A stretch of 8,688 bases of DNA from Bacteroidales bacterium (GTDB taxonomy: Bacteria > Bacteroidota > Bacteroidia > Bacteroidales > WCHB1-69), in NCBI GenBank assembly GCA_012838875.1, contig DUOL01000105.1, positions 1 to 8,688 of the forward strand. The letters are read 5' to 3'. The notes beneath the pieces were generated by a model that was not told where the DNA came from, searched no databases, and worked only from the letters and a program-made list of their open reading frames with translations. Positions 1-7,340 of the stretch are shown in pieces. The position numbers and the translations under genes are program-made. How positions within the stretch are numbered: the first letter of the stretch is position 1; the number at the start of each line of letters is the position of its first letter.

Positions 1-2
1 GA

Positions 3-728
3 AATCTTCTATACGTAATTTTTATTCTTGTAATTTTAGGGACTTTTTCTTGTATGAATAAATCAACCCGTTTGCGAGAGAAATATCCCAAAGTTTGGGC
101 ACACCGCGTTAACGATTTAGATGAGGTCGTGAAAAAAGTGAGGGAATTTAAAGGTGTAGAAGTGGATTTATATTTTTCCGAATATGATAATTGTTTTTAT
201 GTTGCTCATGATGCAGAAGATACGATAAAAAAAGTCTCTTTTTCAACTTGGTTATCTCAACTGTCGCGAAGAAAGAGAAAAAATACTTATTATTGGTTAG
301 ATATAAAAAATTTATCAATTGATAATGTCGCCTCTTCCTGTGAAAAATTACACGAACTTGAAGAGAAATATGAAATCAAAGACCTATTTTGGGTAGAATC
401 ATATGTTATTGATGCGCTTGAAATAGTTAAAAAGGACAGTTTTAAAATTCTTTTATGGGTTGATAATTTAGCGTGGAATCCGGAAATGGACGAAGCAACT
501 TGGTATGAAATTACCAAAGAGAGGGTTGAACGACTGAACCCGGACGGGTTGAGTTGTGAATTTAGCATGTATCCGCTACTTACAGATTCTTTCCCGGAGG
601 AAAATATCTTTTTTTGGCATACCCCCGCAGATTTTACTCCAAAAAATGTGGCTTATACTCAAAAGCTGTGCAGAGAAAATGCAGTCAAAGCCGTATTAGT
701 TGATTATGATAATCTTATAAAATATTAA
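3..728 (+). CDS. Lipoprotein, PLC/GDPD-like phosphodiesterase fold (5' end outside window)
   Basis: The frame is open to the left edge of the window. The codons before the ATG at 54 read NLLYVIFILVILGTFSC, a hydrophobic helix ending in a lipobox-like TFSC. The true start is therefore upstream, and the Cys at 51-53 is the likely lipidated residue. Counting from Met54, the mature protein has WAHR (H17), GVEVD (E36, D38), VAHD (H52) and WLDIK. This is the His, Glu-x-Asp, His layout of the TIM-barrel phosphodiesterases related to glycerophosphodiester phosphodiesterase and FAM151/menorin. The PEN motif usual in classical GDPDs is missing and the barrel is short (about 224 residues), so substrate and activity are uncertain. 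It probably acts in the periplasm or at the outer membrane. No acidic export signal follows the Cys. The stop lies 2 nt before the next start, so it is co-transcribed with the two following genes. The fold call is fairly firm; the reaction is inference. Confidence 0.72.
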   Translation, partial: NLLYVIFILVILGTFSCMNKSTRLREKYPKVWAHRVNDLDEVVKKVREFKGVEVDLYFSEYDNCFYVAHDAEDTIKKVSFSTWLSQLSRRKRKNTYYWLDIKNLSIDNVASSCEKLHELEEKYEIKDLFWVESYVIDALEIVKKDSFKILLWVDNLAWNPEMDEATWYEITKERVERLNPDGLSCEFSMYPLLTDSFPEENIFFWHTPADFTPKNVAYTQKLCRENAVKAVLVDYDNLIKY

Positions 729-730
729 TA

Positions 731-2698
731 ATGAAGATAATAACAAGGCTATTTTTTTTCTTCTATACTCTCCTAATCGTATGCTCATCTTGTCAGAAAG
801 TTACCTTTACTCCTATGACAAATTTCCCCGAAGGTGATACTGTTTATTTAGACATGGATTTACAAAATGCTGTTACTGAGGGGATTATTATTCCTACGGA
901 GCGGCAAGTGAAAACGGGAATGTTTAACTTTACATTTCATTTTGTGGGAGACGCAGAGAAGAGATATTTTTACAAAATTTATTATCAAAATGAAAGTTAT
1001 AAATTTGATGAATCGGACTCCTTAGCCTCTGAAAATTTTTATGGTAGCTGGGAAGAGGTTAATATTGGATTTAAGCCGATAGTCGAAATGGGAGATATTA
1101 CAGATTCTTTCCGTATAGTTGGAAACCCGCGTGATGAGAAAATTTACTACGGTGCCGACATTTCTCAAAATGTTTTTAATCAAGAGAATATTGAGAAGAT
1201 TGTTGAAGAGATTAAAAATACGCCGTCTTGGTATAAATATATAGAGAAGAAAGCAGAAGATAGACAAATTTCTATTGAGAAGTTAATGTATCTCGATGCT
1301 ACTTGGATTTTAAAAGAGAGAACCAACGAAGGTCATTTCCCGAACCGTTGGAAACGAAATCCTCGCACAGGCGTTTACTCTTTCATGTTGGTTGTTTGTG
1401 AAGAAGAGGCTTTGAAAACAATACCCGACTATATACAGTATATTGGCTTAACTTCTCCCGACTCTGAATTTGTAAATCCTTATTCTTGGTTTTCTAAACA
1501 GAAAAAACGTGGAATTTATGTGGTTAAAAGTCCGCGTGTATTGAAAACAAGAGCTGTTTTAACACCACAACAAGGTGTTTTTGTTGATGAGTTAACCTTA
1601 CCTTCCAATGATTATAATATTGAGTGCAGCGAAGGGTGCGGGAATAGCGACTCTCTGTATAAATATGCGCTTTTTAAACAATTTTTCAGCTCTATCAGCA
1701 AACAATATACACTCCGAAATATTCCTCTCGTTCGCGATGTCGTAAGTGATAGCAATTACTACACTTTAGAAGAATATTTTCATAATGCTACTCTTTTTGA
1801 TTCAACACAATTAAGATATGACTATCCGGTTATCTCTAATTCTCCTTGCAAAACAGTTAATCTATCTCCTGATAAACAATATATTAATATTATCAATCCG
1901 GGGAATAAAGACCTTTCTGTTCCTCAAAAAGAGTCCACGGGAGTTCAAAGTAGGGTAGGATTTACCTACGGAAAATTTAGAGGAAAAATTAAATTCCCCG
2001 TTATGTTAAATCAAGAAAATGTCTGGAATGGCTTAACGTATGCCTTTTGGTTGATTTATCAAGACCACCACGATTGGAACAACCGAAGAGTGTCAAAACA
2101 AGGTTATATTGACAAAGGGGACGATTCAGAAAATCCGTATTACCATCCTACACGCTACTATTCGGAAATTGATATTGAAATTGTGAAAGCGGCACCCTAT
2201 TGGCCCGACATATACTATTGGGAAAAAGAGAACCCAAAGCCGATAAAAAGAGATGAAATGAAAAATAATGAGGTCGTATTTGCCTGTACAAATTGGGATT
2301 TAGCATGTAAAGACCCGAAAAATTTTAAAGCCGGGATTAATAGAATCCCATATAAAAATGAGGTCTTTCAAGCAATACGATGGTACGATTTGTATAAAGC
2401 TTTGACAATTAAAACAGCAATTTCTAATGATATCTTCAAAGAAGAGTTCTATTATTATGAAATTGAGTGGAAACCGAACGAAATTATTTGGAGAATAGGA
2501 AGTAACCCTAAAAATATGAAAGTAGTCGGTTATGTTAATAGTCAATATTCCTCAATCCCTAACAATCAGATGCTCTGTATTATCACCCAAGAGTATCACT
2601 ATTCCGAGTGGTGGCCCCCCATAGTTTTTGAACAAGGATTAATACCGTACAATCAGAATGATATTAAAGGTCGTGTGTATGAAATAGTTATCGAATAG
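731..2698 (+). CDS. Large lipoprotein with C-terminal GH16-like glycoside hydrolase domain
   Basis: The N-terminus has K2/R6, a phenylalanine-rich hydrophobic stretch and CSSC, giving a lipoprotein signal peptide with lipidation likely at C21. Residues about 22-130 look like a beta-sandwich accessory domain (GDTVYLDMDLQN onward). Residues about 130-385 match nothing I recognise. Residues about 385-655 read as a GH16 jelly roll: TYGKFRGKIKFP near 410, WNGLTYAFWLIY near 431, then SEIDIE with E479 (nucleophile), D481 and E483 (acid/base), and EIEWKPNEIIWRIG near 575. The EIDIE spacing is the type seen in bacterial lichenases rather than the ExDxxE type of laminarinases. GH16 enzymes retain configuration and cut or transfer beta-1,3/1,4 glucans or galactans; the substrate here cannot be read. 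The mature N-terminus (QKVTF) lacks an acidic surface-export tag, so a periplasmic location is likely. It sits 2 nt after the phosphodiesterase-like gene and 1 nt before the LTA-synthase-like gene. Confidence 0.75.
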   Translation: MKIITRLFFFFYTLLIVCSSCQKVTFTPMTNFPEGDTVYLDMDLQNAVTEGIIIPTERQVKTGMFNFTFHFVGDAEKRYFYKIYYQNESYKFDESDSLASENFYGSWEEVNIGFKPIVEMGDITDSFRIVGNPRDEKIYYGADISQNVFNQENIEKIVEEIKNTPSWYKYIEKKAEDRQISIEKLMYLDATWILKERTNEGHFPNRWKRNPRTGVYSFMLVVCEEEALKTIPDYIQYIGLTSPDSEFVNPYSWFSKQKKRGIYVVKSPRVLKTRAVLTPQQGVFVDELTLPSNDYNIECSEGCGNSDSLYKYALFKQFFSSISKQYTLRNIPLVRDVVSDSNYYTLEEYFHNATLFDSTQLRYDYPVISNSPCKTVNLSPDKQYINIINPGNKDLSVPQKESTGVQSRVGFTYGKFRGKIKFPVMLNQENVWNGLTYAFWLIYQDHHDWNNRRVSKQGYIDKGDDSENPYYHPTRYYSEIDIEIVKAAPYWPDIYYWEKENPKPIKRDEMKNNEVVFACTNWDLACKDPKNFKAGINRIPYKNEVFQAIRWYDLYKALTIKTAISNDIFKEEFYYYEIEWKPNEIIWRIGSNPKNMKVVGYVNSQYSSIPNNQMLCIITQEYHYSEWWPPIVFEQGLIPYNQNDIKGRVYEIVIE

Positions 2699-2699
2699 T

Positions 2700-5141
2700 A
2701 TGACAAAAAGAAACTTTAACTTCCTTACAAATCTTAAAAATACACTGAATCAGTACCTTACTTTTAGTTTCTGGTTGCTTGTTGCTGCGATATTAATTCG
2801 ACTATTCGAAGCTATAATTCTTACCTATACAACGGGCGTGCCATTTGGGTCAAATCTTTTATACAATTGCAAAGGTCTATTTTTTGATATGGTCTATTTT
2901 GCTCGCTGTAGCTTAATTCTTTATCCTATTTTCTTTCTCCTTTCGCTCATCTCTTCAAAATTAGCTTTATGGACTTTTAGAATTTTATTTACCGTTATTT
3001 TACTTATTTCACTTTCAGCAATTATTTATTACTCTATTGCCGGAATTTTGTTAGATAGTATTATCTTCTCCTATTCGGTTAAAGAGTTACTATTTACTAT
3101 ATCTTCTTCACAGCAAGCACCTTGGTGGGCGTATCTTTCCATGCTGGCAATTCTTTTATTTTTTCTTTTCATTTCCAATCGCCAAATCGGATTTTTAAAA
3201 TATTGGTGCTGGTTTTGTGCTATTTTCTTTATATCCTCTCTCTTCGTTGGTAAAATTACTGCCAAACAATTTGAAAATAATCGTGATTTTTATACGGCGA
3301 ACAATAAAGTCGTTTATCTGTGTCAAAGTATTCGCGAAGGAGTGAAATTTACCAAATTTACTCCACAGCAAATGGAAGAAAAAACAGCGGTCTTTCAATC
3401 ATATTTCCCTGAGTATCAATTTGTCGACAGCCGTTACCCGTTCTTATATTTCAATAATGCAGAAGATAATTTAACTCCCTTTTTTAATTTTTCTCCTGAA
3501 AAACCTAATTTGGTTTTTATTATTGTCGAGGGGTTAGGACGTGAGTTTAGTGGCGAATTTAGTAAATATCCGTCTGCTACGCCATTCCTGGATTCTTTAG
3601 CCAAAACAGGCTTGTCGTGGCAAAATTGTTTATCCACAGCACAACGTACTTTTGCTGTAATGCCGGCGATCTTCGGGGCATTACCCTTCGGGAAAAACGG
3701 TTTTATGAGTTATAAAAATAACCTTCCCGAATTTAATTCGCTAATTAAAATCTTGATAGATAATGGCTATAAGACATCGTTTTTCTACGGCGGGTGGCTC
3801 TATTTCGATGATATGTATTATTTCCTAAATAATAATCATATCAAACATTTTCTTGACGAAAATAGACTCCTAAATATAAATGAACGAAATCAATGGGGAG
3901 TCTACGACCATCAAATGTTTAAGGAAGCAATTAACCAACTTCAGTCTGACACTTCGCAGCCACGACTTGATATCTATCTTACCGTTACGACGCACGACCC
4001 GTTTGAGTATCCCAATGCTGATAAATTGACGCAATATTACAAAAACGAACTCAAAAAAAACGGAAAATTAAAAGAAATTCCTCCAAAGCATGTTAAAAAT
4101 TACGCATCATTTCTCTACTTAGATAATAGCATACGACAGCTTATACAAGATTATCAAAAACGGTCGGATTTTGATAATACCATTTTTATCATAACGGGCG
4201 ACCACCATTTTAATATGCAGGCTGAGGAGTTAGCCATCTATCACGTTCCTTTTATAATCTGGTCGCCCTTGTTGAAGCAGTCAAAACAGTTTCCCGCTCT
4301 TGCGTCACATCGCGATATTACCCCCGCTATGTTGGCTTTGTTGTCTACCAATTTTAAAATCTCTTCACCCGAAAAAGTGGCATGGATTAACCGAGGATTG
4401 GATACCTCTTCCGCCTTTAGAGCTACAACTTTTATTCCAATGATGGATTTGGGTAGAAATTTATCTCATTTGGTCTATAAAAATTATTTTATTACTAAAA
4501 ACGAAGTCAAACAATTTGAATATAAAGAAAATGTTTTATCATTAAAAAAGAGTGATAAAGAAGAGGTATTTACACTTTTTGATGCTTATAAAATTTTAGA
4601 TTTACATGTAGCTGAAAATGACGCAATTATAGAAAATAGAGTGGCTTCCGGAGAGAGTTTTTCAACAACCATTCTTGATATAAGTAGTAGTAAAAATATG
4701 ATTGACTATTTACAGCCAAAAATTGATGAGCCTTTTGCAACTTTTCAAGGTGAGAAAAATGCGATTTTCTTTAAAAATTATCTCTATCCTCTGAATATCT
4801 TGACATTAGAATTGGAAAATAAACAGACCGCTCTATTAGCTCAATACGAGTTTAAAATATTTATCCCTCGTCTGACAAATAAAGATGAAAATGCAGCAAT
4901 TCAATTAGTTACAGTTATGAAACGTAGCAACGGCGAACAATATTATTGGAGTAATGAGGAGTTGAATACGGTGTGGTACGGGCAATACGATAAATGGGCG
5001 ACTTTTACCTTTAAAGAACTCTTTAAAAAGAAAAATTACAATTACCAAGACGGCGATATTTTATCCATTTATCTCTATAATCCATCGCAACGTCCATTCT
5101 ATTTTTCCAATTTAAAACTAAAAGTTGAGGAGTTGAATTAA
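2700..5141 (+). CDS. LTA synthase/OpgB-like phosphoglycerol transferase family membrane protein
   Basis: The N-terminus has five predicted membrane helices (about 22-42, 68-88, 90-115, 142-160 and 166-184), followed by a periplasmic alkaline-phosphatase/sulfatase-fold domain (about 260-565). Family active-site elements are visible: NLVFIIVEG with E277 as a metal ligand, RTFAVMP with T317 where LtaS has its catalytic threonine, THDPF with H432, and TGDHHF with D501-H502 as metal ligands. In this family the threonine accepts a phosphoglycerol (or related) group from a phospholipid and passes it to a glycan, polymer or glycolipid outside the membrane. The formylglycine CxPxR/SxPxR motif is absent, so it is not a true sulfatase. 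A beta-rich C-terminal domain (about 640-813) ending in FYFSNLKLKVEELN resembles a carbohydrate-binding-type jelly roll and is not part of the LtaS core. Acceptor and donor are unknown. It is the last gene of the three-gene operon, with its start 1 nt after the previous stop. Confidence 0.8.
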   Translation: MTKRNFNFLTNLKNTLNQYLTFSFWLLVAAILIRLFEAIILTYTTGVPFGSNLLYNCKGLFFDMVYFARCSLILYPIFFLLSLISSKLALWTFRILFTVILLISLSAIIYYSIAGILLDSIIFSYSVKELLFTISSSQQAPWWAYLSMLAILLFFLFISNRQIGFLKYWCWFCAIFFISSLFVGKITAKQFENNRDFYTANNKVVYLCQSIREGVKFTKFTPQQMEEKTAVFQSYFPEYQFVDSRYPFLYFNNAEDNLTPFFNFSPEKPNLVFIIVEGLGREFSGEFSKYPSATPFLDSLAKTGLSWQNCLSTAQRTFAVMPAIFGALPFGKNGFMSYKNNLPEFNSLIKILIDNGYKTSFFYGGWLYFDDMYYFLNNNHIKHFLDENRLLNINERNQWGVYDHQMFKEAINQLQSDTSQPRLDIYLTVTTHDPFEYPNADKLTQYYKNELKKNGKLKEIPPKHVKNYASFLYLDNSIRQLIQDYQKRSDFDNTIFIITGDHHFNMQAEELAIYHVPFIIWSPLLKQSKQFPALASHRDITPAMLALLSTNFKISSPEKVAWINRGLDTSSAFRATTFIPMMDLGRNLSHLVYKNYFITKNEVKQFEYKENVLSLKKSDKEEVFTLFDAYKILDLHVAENDAIIENRVASGESFSTTILDISSSKNMIDYLQPKIDEPFATFQGEKNAIFFKNYLYPLNILTLELENKQTALLAQYEFKIFIPRLTNKDENAAIQLVTVMKRSNGEQYYWSNEELNTVWYGQYDKWATFTFKELFKKKNYNYQDGDILSIYLYNPSQRPFYFSNLKLKVEELN

Positions 5142-5142
5142 G

Positions 5143-5170
5143 ATTACTTAGTAATTTTTATTTTTTATTA
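5143..5170 (+). terminator. Weak AT-only stem-loop with T tract after the LTA-synthase-like gene
   Basis: ATTAC and GTAAT form a 5-bp stem around a TTA loop at 5143-5155, directly followed by a T-rich run to 5170. Its position right after the stop fits a Rho-independent terminator. The stem has a single G-C pair, so it would be weak alone; the G+C-rich repeat that follows could do the main work. Confidence 0.35.
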
Positions 5171-5336
5171 GGGCGTGCCCCCTCGCTTCGCTCGGGGTCG
5201 GTCTTCGCCTGCAAGTCCGCGGGCACAAGCCGTGGGGACGCAAGGCGGCAAAAAGAGCTTACAAGCTCGCTTTTTTACCGCCGCGTCCCCAGCGGCTTCC
5301 GCCCTTGCGGGCTTTCCGGCTGCGCCCTCACGCAGC
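5171..5336. repeat. G+C-rich structured intergenic repeat, copy A
   Basis: This 166-bp element is about 69% G+C by count, in strong contrast to the A+T-rich genes on both sides. It runs from GGGCGTGCCC to CCTCACGCAGC and has no ORF of note. Positions 5221-5317 match the reverse complement of 8592-8688 at 95 of 97 positions. Arms 5221-5260 and 5263-5304 fold into a long imperfect hairpin of about 35 base pairs with an AC loop. GTGCCC at 5175-5180 is complementary to GGGCAC at 5221-5226, which allows an alternative fold of the left third. On the - strand, the left part holds a GCGAAGC mini-hairpin between CCCC and GGGG runs. No clear target-site duplication is visible. From memory, elements with GGGCGTG...CCTCACGC ends are common between genes in Bacteroidota. 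It may be a MITE- or REP-like non-autonomous element, and it lies between convergent genes. Confidence 0.85.
5250..5276. terminator. Bidirectional terminator-like hairpin at the core of repeat copy A
   Basis: GAGCTT and AAGCTC pair with a 2-nt AC loop (5255-5268). The stem has five A on its left and six T on its right, so each strand shows a stem followed by a T run. It lies between the ends of the + strand LTA-synthase-like gene and the - strand rimM, where a shared terminator is expected. The GC nucleotides at 5269-5270 interrupt the T tract on the + strand, and the whole core sits inside a longer hairpin. Function is inferred from shape and position. Confidence 0.5.
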
Positions 5337-5352
5337 TAAATTTTCTTCAATG

Positions 5353-5877
5353 CTATTCACCCATATAAATCTCTATCAATCCTTCGGGGGCTTGAACGTA
5401 TATAATTTTGTTTTCTCTATCAATCGTATCTAAAAACTCGTCTACGGCAGGTATCAATATTTCAATTCCGTTGTTATCAATCTGCATAACCGATTGTTGG
5501 TGCATCTCTATAAAATCCGTACATACTCCAATAGCTCCTTTTACTTTATCAATAACCTGAAAACCAATAACTTCGTGAAAGTAAAAACGATTTCCGGTTA
5601 ATGGTGGAAGCGTTGAAATAGGAAGATAGAGTGCACTCTTTATTAAATCACTTGCTTCTTCATAATCCACATCTTTGAATTTAAACACAGCCAAATTTCC
5701 GCCACGATAGCTGATTTTTTCAATGGGATAGGGGACAAAATCGCCGTCTATATCCAGAAAAACCGCCTCTAATTTTGTGTATTTTTCCGGTTCGTCCGTA
5801 TCTAAATAGACAAATAGTTCTCCTTTAATTCCGAAATGTTTGGTTATAACACCCAAATAGTAATATTCTTTATGCAT
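5353..5877 (-). CDS. rimM: Ribosome maturation factor RimM
   Basis: This 174-residue protein has the usual RimM length. The N-terminal domain carries LGVITKHFGIKGEL (8-21), the family signature. The C-terminal PRC-barrel domain starts at FYFHEVIGFQV (98-108) and ends with PAVDEFLDTID and PEGLIEIY (about 143-171). RimM binds S19 and helps mature the 3' domain of 16S rRNA in the 30S subunit. It is the last gene of a three-gene - strand unit and starts 24 nt after the trmD stop. No Shine-Dalgarno sequence is evident. Its end faces the LTA-synthase-like gene across repeat copy A. rpsP and rplS, frequent partners of rimM in other phyla, are absent here. Confidence 0.95.
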   Translation of the reverse strand: MHKEYYYLGVITKHFGIKGELFVYLDTDEPEKYTKLEAVFLDIDGDFVPYPIEKISYRGGNLAVFKFKDVDYEEASDLIKSALYLPISTLPPLTGNRFYFHEVIGFQVIDKVKGAIGVCTDFIEMHQQSVMQIDNNGIEILIPAVDEFLDTIDRENKIIYVQAPEGLIEIYMGE

Positions 5878-5901
5878 AAGAAATAGTTTTTCAAATATTG
5901 A

Positions 5902-6588
5902 TTATTGGTTAAATTTATCAAGTAAGTCGGGGCGGCGTTGCTTGGTTCGTTCAATCTGTTGTTTTAACGACCACTCCTCAATTAGCTTACTATTGCCCGA
6001 TAAAAGAACTTCCGGCACTTTATGTCCTTGATAATTAGCAGGTCTCGTATAGACGGGCGGGGAGAGCAAGCCGTCTTGAAAAGAGTCGGATAGGGCAGAT
6101 GTTTCATCGTTCAATACCCCCGGAATGATGCGTGCGATGGCATCTACCAATACCATAGCGGGCAACTCTCCACCCGATAAAACAAAATCTCCGATTGAAA
6201 TTTCTTCCGTTACAAATAGCTCCCTTACTCGCTCGTCAACCCCCTTATAGTGTCCGCATAAAATTATAATGTTTTCATACATTGAGAGCCGATTCGCCGT
6301 TTGTTGCGTAAATGTCGTGCCGTCAGGAGTCATGAAAATGACGGCATCATATTTCCTTTCTTTTTTCAATTTGCTAATACACAAATCGATAGGCTCTATG
6401 AGCATTACCATTCCTGCCTGTCCGCCAAAAGGATAATCGTCCACCCGTTTATGCTTATCTAAAGAGTAATCACGAATGTTATGGATACGAAGAGTGATTT
6501 TTTCTCTCTCTTTGGCTCTTTTTATGATTGAATGAGAAAAAACATTCTCAAACATTTCAGGAAATAGGGTTAGTATATCAATTCTCAC
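5902..6588 (-). CDS. trmD: tRNA (guanine-N1-)-methyltransferase TrmD (m1G37)
   Basis: TrmD uses S-adenosylmethionine to methylate G37 of tRNAs with G at position 36, preventing frameshifts. The 228 residues begin MRIDILTLFPEMF, the standard N-terminus. Signatures follow: DYPFGGQAGM (51-60), LCGHYKGVDERV (110-121), SIGDFVLSGGELPA (131-144), R153, and the likely catalytic base D168 in DSFQDGLLSPPVYTRP. These outline the SPOUT trefoil knot, and the C-terminal KQRRPDL is also typical. The start codon is GTG at 6588-6586, fixed by homology because no ATG gives the conserved N-terminus. The start is 3 nt after the methyltransferase stop, which implies translational coupling. The usual third G of the GGGAGM motif is Q56 here. 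Here trmD comes before rimM, the reverse of the common order. Confidence 0.97.
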   Translation of the reverse strand: MRIDILTLFPEMFENVFSHSIIKRAKEREKITLRIHNIRDYSLDKHKRVDDYPFGGQAGMVMLIEPIDLCISKLKKERKYDAVIFMTPDGTTFTQQTANRLSMYENIIILCGHYKGVDERVRELFVTEEISIGDFVLSGGELPAMVLVDAIARIIPGVLNDETSALSDSFQDGLLSPPVYTRPANYQGHKVPEVLLSGNSKLIEEWSLKQQIERTKQRRPDLLDKFNQ

Positions 6589-6591
6589 GTC

Positions 6592-7236
6592 TTATATTTT
6601 TTGAATAATTGTCAATCCGTCTCGAAAGGGTAACATTAAATTTTTCACTCTTTGGTCTGCCTGAACAAAATCGTTAAATTTCATAATAATTTCTGTATCT
6701 TCATCTTTCTTTGCCGTTTCATTTATCACTTTTCCACTCCACAAGACATTATCAACCAATATGATTCCATTCTTAGCTACGTTGGGCAATATTAACTCGT
6801 AAAAATTAAAAATGTCTTTTTTATTGGCATCAATAAATACTAAATTCCACTCTTTTTTCAGATTTGGAATAATGGAAAGAGCATCTCCGATATGAAGAGC
6901 AATTTGATTTTTATAAGGTGATTGATTAATGTATCTTTCAATGGTCTCTTTTAACTCCTCATTAATTTCAATTGTATCCAGCGTGCCGTTTACCGGTAAC
7001 CCTTCGGCTAAACATAATGTCGCATAACCGGTATAGGTGCCGACTTCCAGAATATGGCGAGGTTTTATCAATGTGGATAAAAACGATAATAAGGCTCCTT
7101 GTAAATGCCCTGATAGCATACGCGGAGAAACAACTCTGAGATGTGTTTCGCGATTGATTCGATATAGAAGAGCCGTTTCGGGAGTTGTATGTTCTTCGCA
7201 ATAAGTAACTATTTCCGGGTCAATTAAATTGCACAT
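6592..7236 (-). CDS. Class I SAM-dependent O-methyltransferase, COMT-like (Methyltransf_3) family
   Basis: The 214-residue single-domain protein matches the small bacterial catechol/caffeoyl-CoA-type O-methyltransferases in length and motif order. It has SAM-binding motif I LEVGTYTGYAT (63-73), acidic E90 after strand 2 (DTIEIN), GDA with D118, FIDANK (134-139, D136) and VDNVLWSG (161-168). In the family, D136, D162 and N163 would form the divalent metal site that orients a vicinal diol substrate. The real substrate is unknown. It is the first gene of the leftward unit and very probably co-transcribed with trmD and rimM, but its link to translation is only by location. Its ATG is 25-32 nt downstream of a -7-type promoter element on the same strand. 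Confidence 0.9.
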   Translation of the reverse strand: MCNLIDPEIVTYCEEHTTPETALLYRINRETHLRVVSPRMLSGHLQGALLSFLSTLIKPRHILEVGTYTGYATLCLAEGLPVNGTLDTIEINEELKETIERYINQSPYKNQIALHIGDALSIIPNLKKEWNLVFIDANKKDIFNFYELILPNVAKNGIILVDNVLWSGKVINETAKKDEDTEIIMKFNDFVQADQRVKNLMLPFRDGLTIIQKI

Positions 7237-7260
7237 GTTTAATATTGATTTTTAGGACTA

Positions 7261-7268
7261 CAAAGGTA
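7261..7268 (-). promoter_or_regulatory. Bacteroidota -7 element for the methyltransferase-trmD-rimM unit
   Basis: The + strand CAAAGGTA reads TACCTTTG on the - strand, an exact match to the TAnnTTTG -7 consensus of the Bacteroidota primary sigma factor. It sits about 25 nt before the methyltransferase ATG. I found no good TTTG -33 box at the usual 19-21 nt spacing, so the call rests on the -7 match and location. Confidence 0.55.
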
Positions 7269-7317
7269 ATATAAAAACCATAATCCTGTATTGCCTTTCT
7301 AATGTTGCTTTTTTTTC

Positions 7318-7325
7318 TATCTTTG
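7318..7325 (+). promoter_or_regulatory. Bacteroidota -7 element for the glycosyltransferase gene
   Basis: TATCTTTG matches TAnnTTTG exactly and lies 15 nt before the ATG at 7341. Transcription would begin near 7330, so the leader is very short and the in-frame ATG at 7302 would lie outside the transcript. A -33 box at proper spacing is not clear; the nearest TTG at 7291 is 24 nt away. It is back-to-back with the leftward promoter at 7261-7268, about 50 bp off. Confidence 0.5.
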
Positions 7326-7340
7326 TCGCAAGAAAAAAAT

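Noticed and set aside
290..568. Antisense open frame inside the phosphodiesterase-like gene
   Set aside because: It overlaps a gene with clear motifs and shows no family features; an antisense shadow. The same applies to the other opposite-strand frames at 1022-1267, 2300-2545, 3071-3637, 6968-7201 and 8192-8380.
3507..4210. True sulfatase
   Set aside because: The formylglycine CxPxR/SxPxR motif is absent, and the catalytic threonine plus five membrane helices point to the LtaS/OpgB branch.
5171..5336. A structural RNA gene or riboswitch in the G+C-rich intergenic block
   Set aside because: It has no tRNA or rRNA signature, lies downstream of both flanking genes, and an inverted copy occurs elsewhere; a repeat element explains it better.
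7302..7340. Upstream in-frame ATG for the glycosyltransferase
   Set aside because: The extra 13 residues do not fit the family N-terminus, and the -7 element at 7318-7325 puts transcription start after this ATG.
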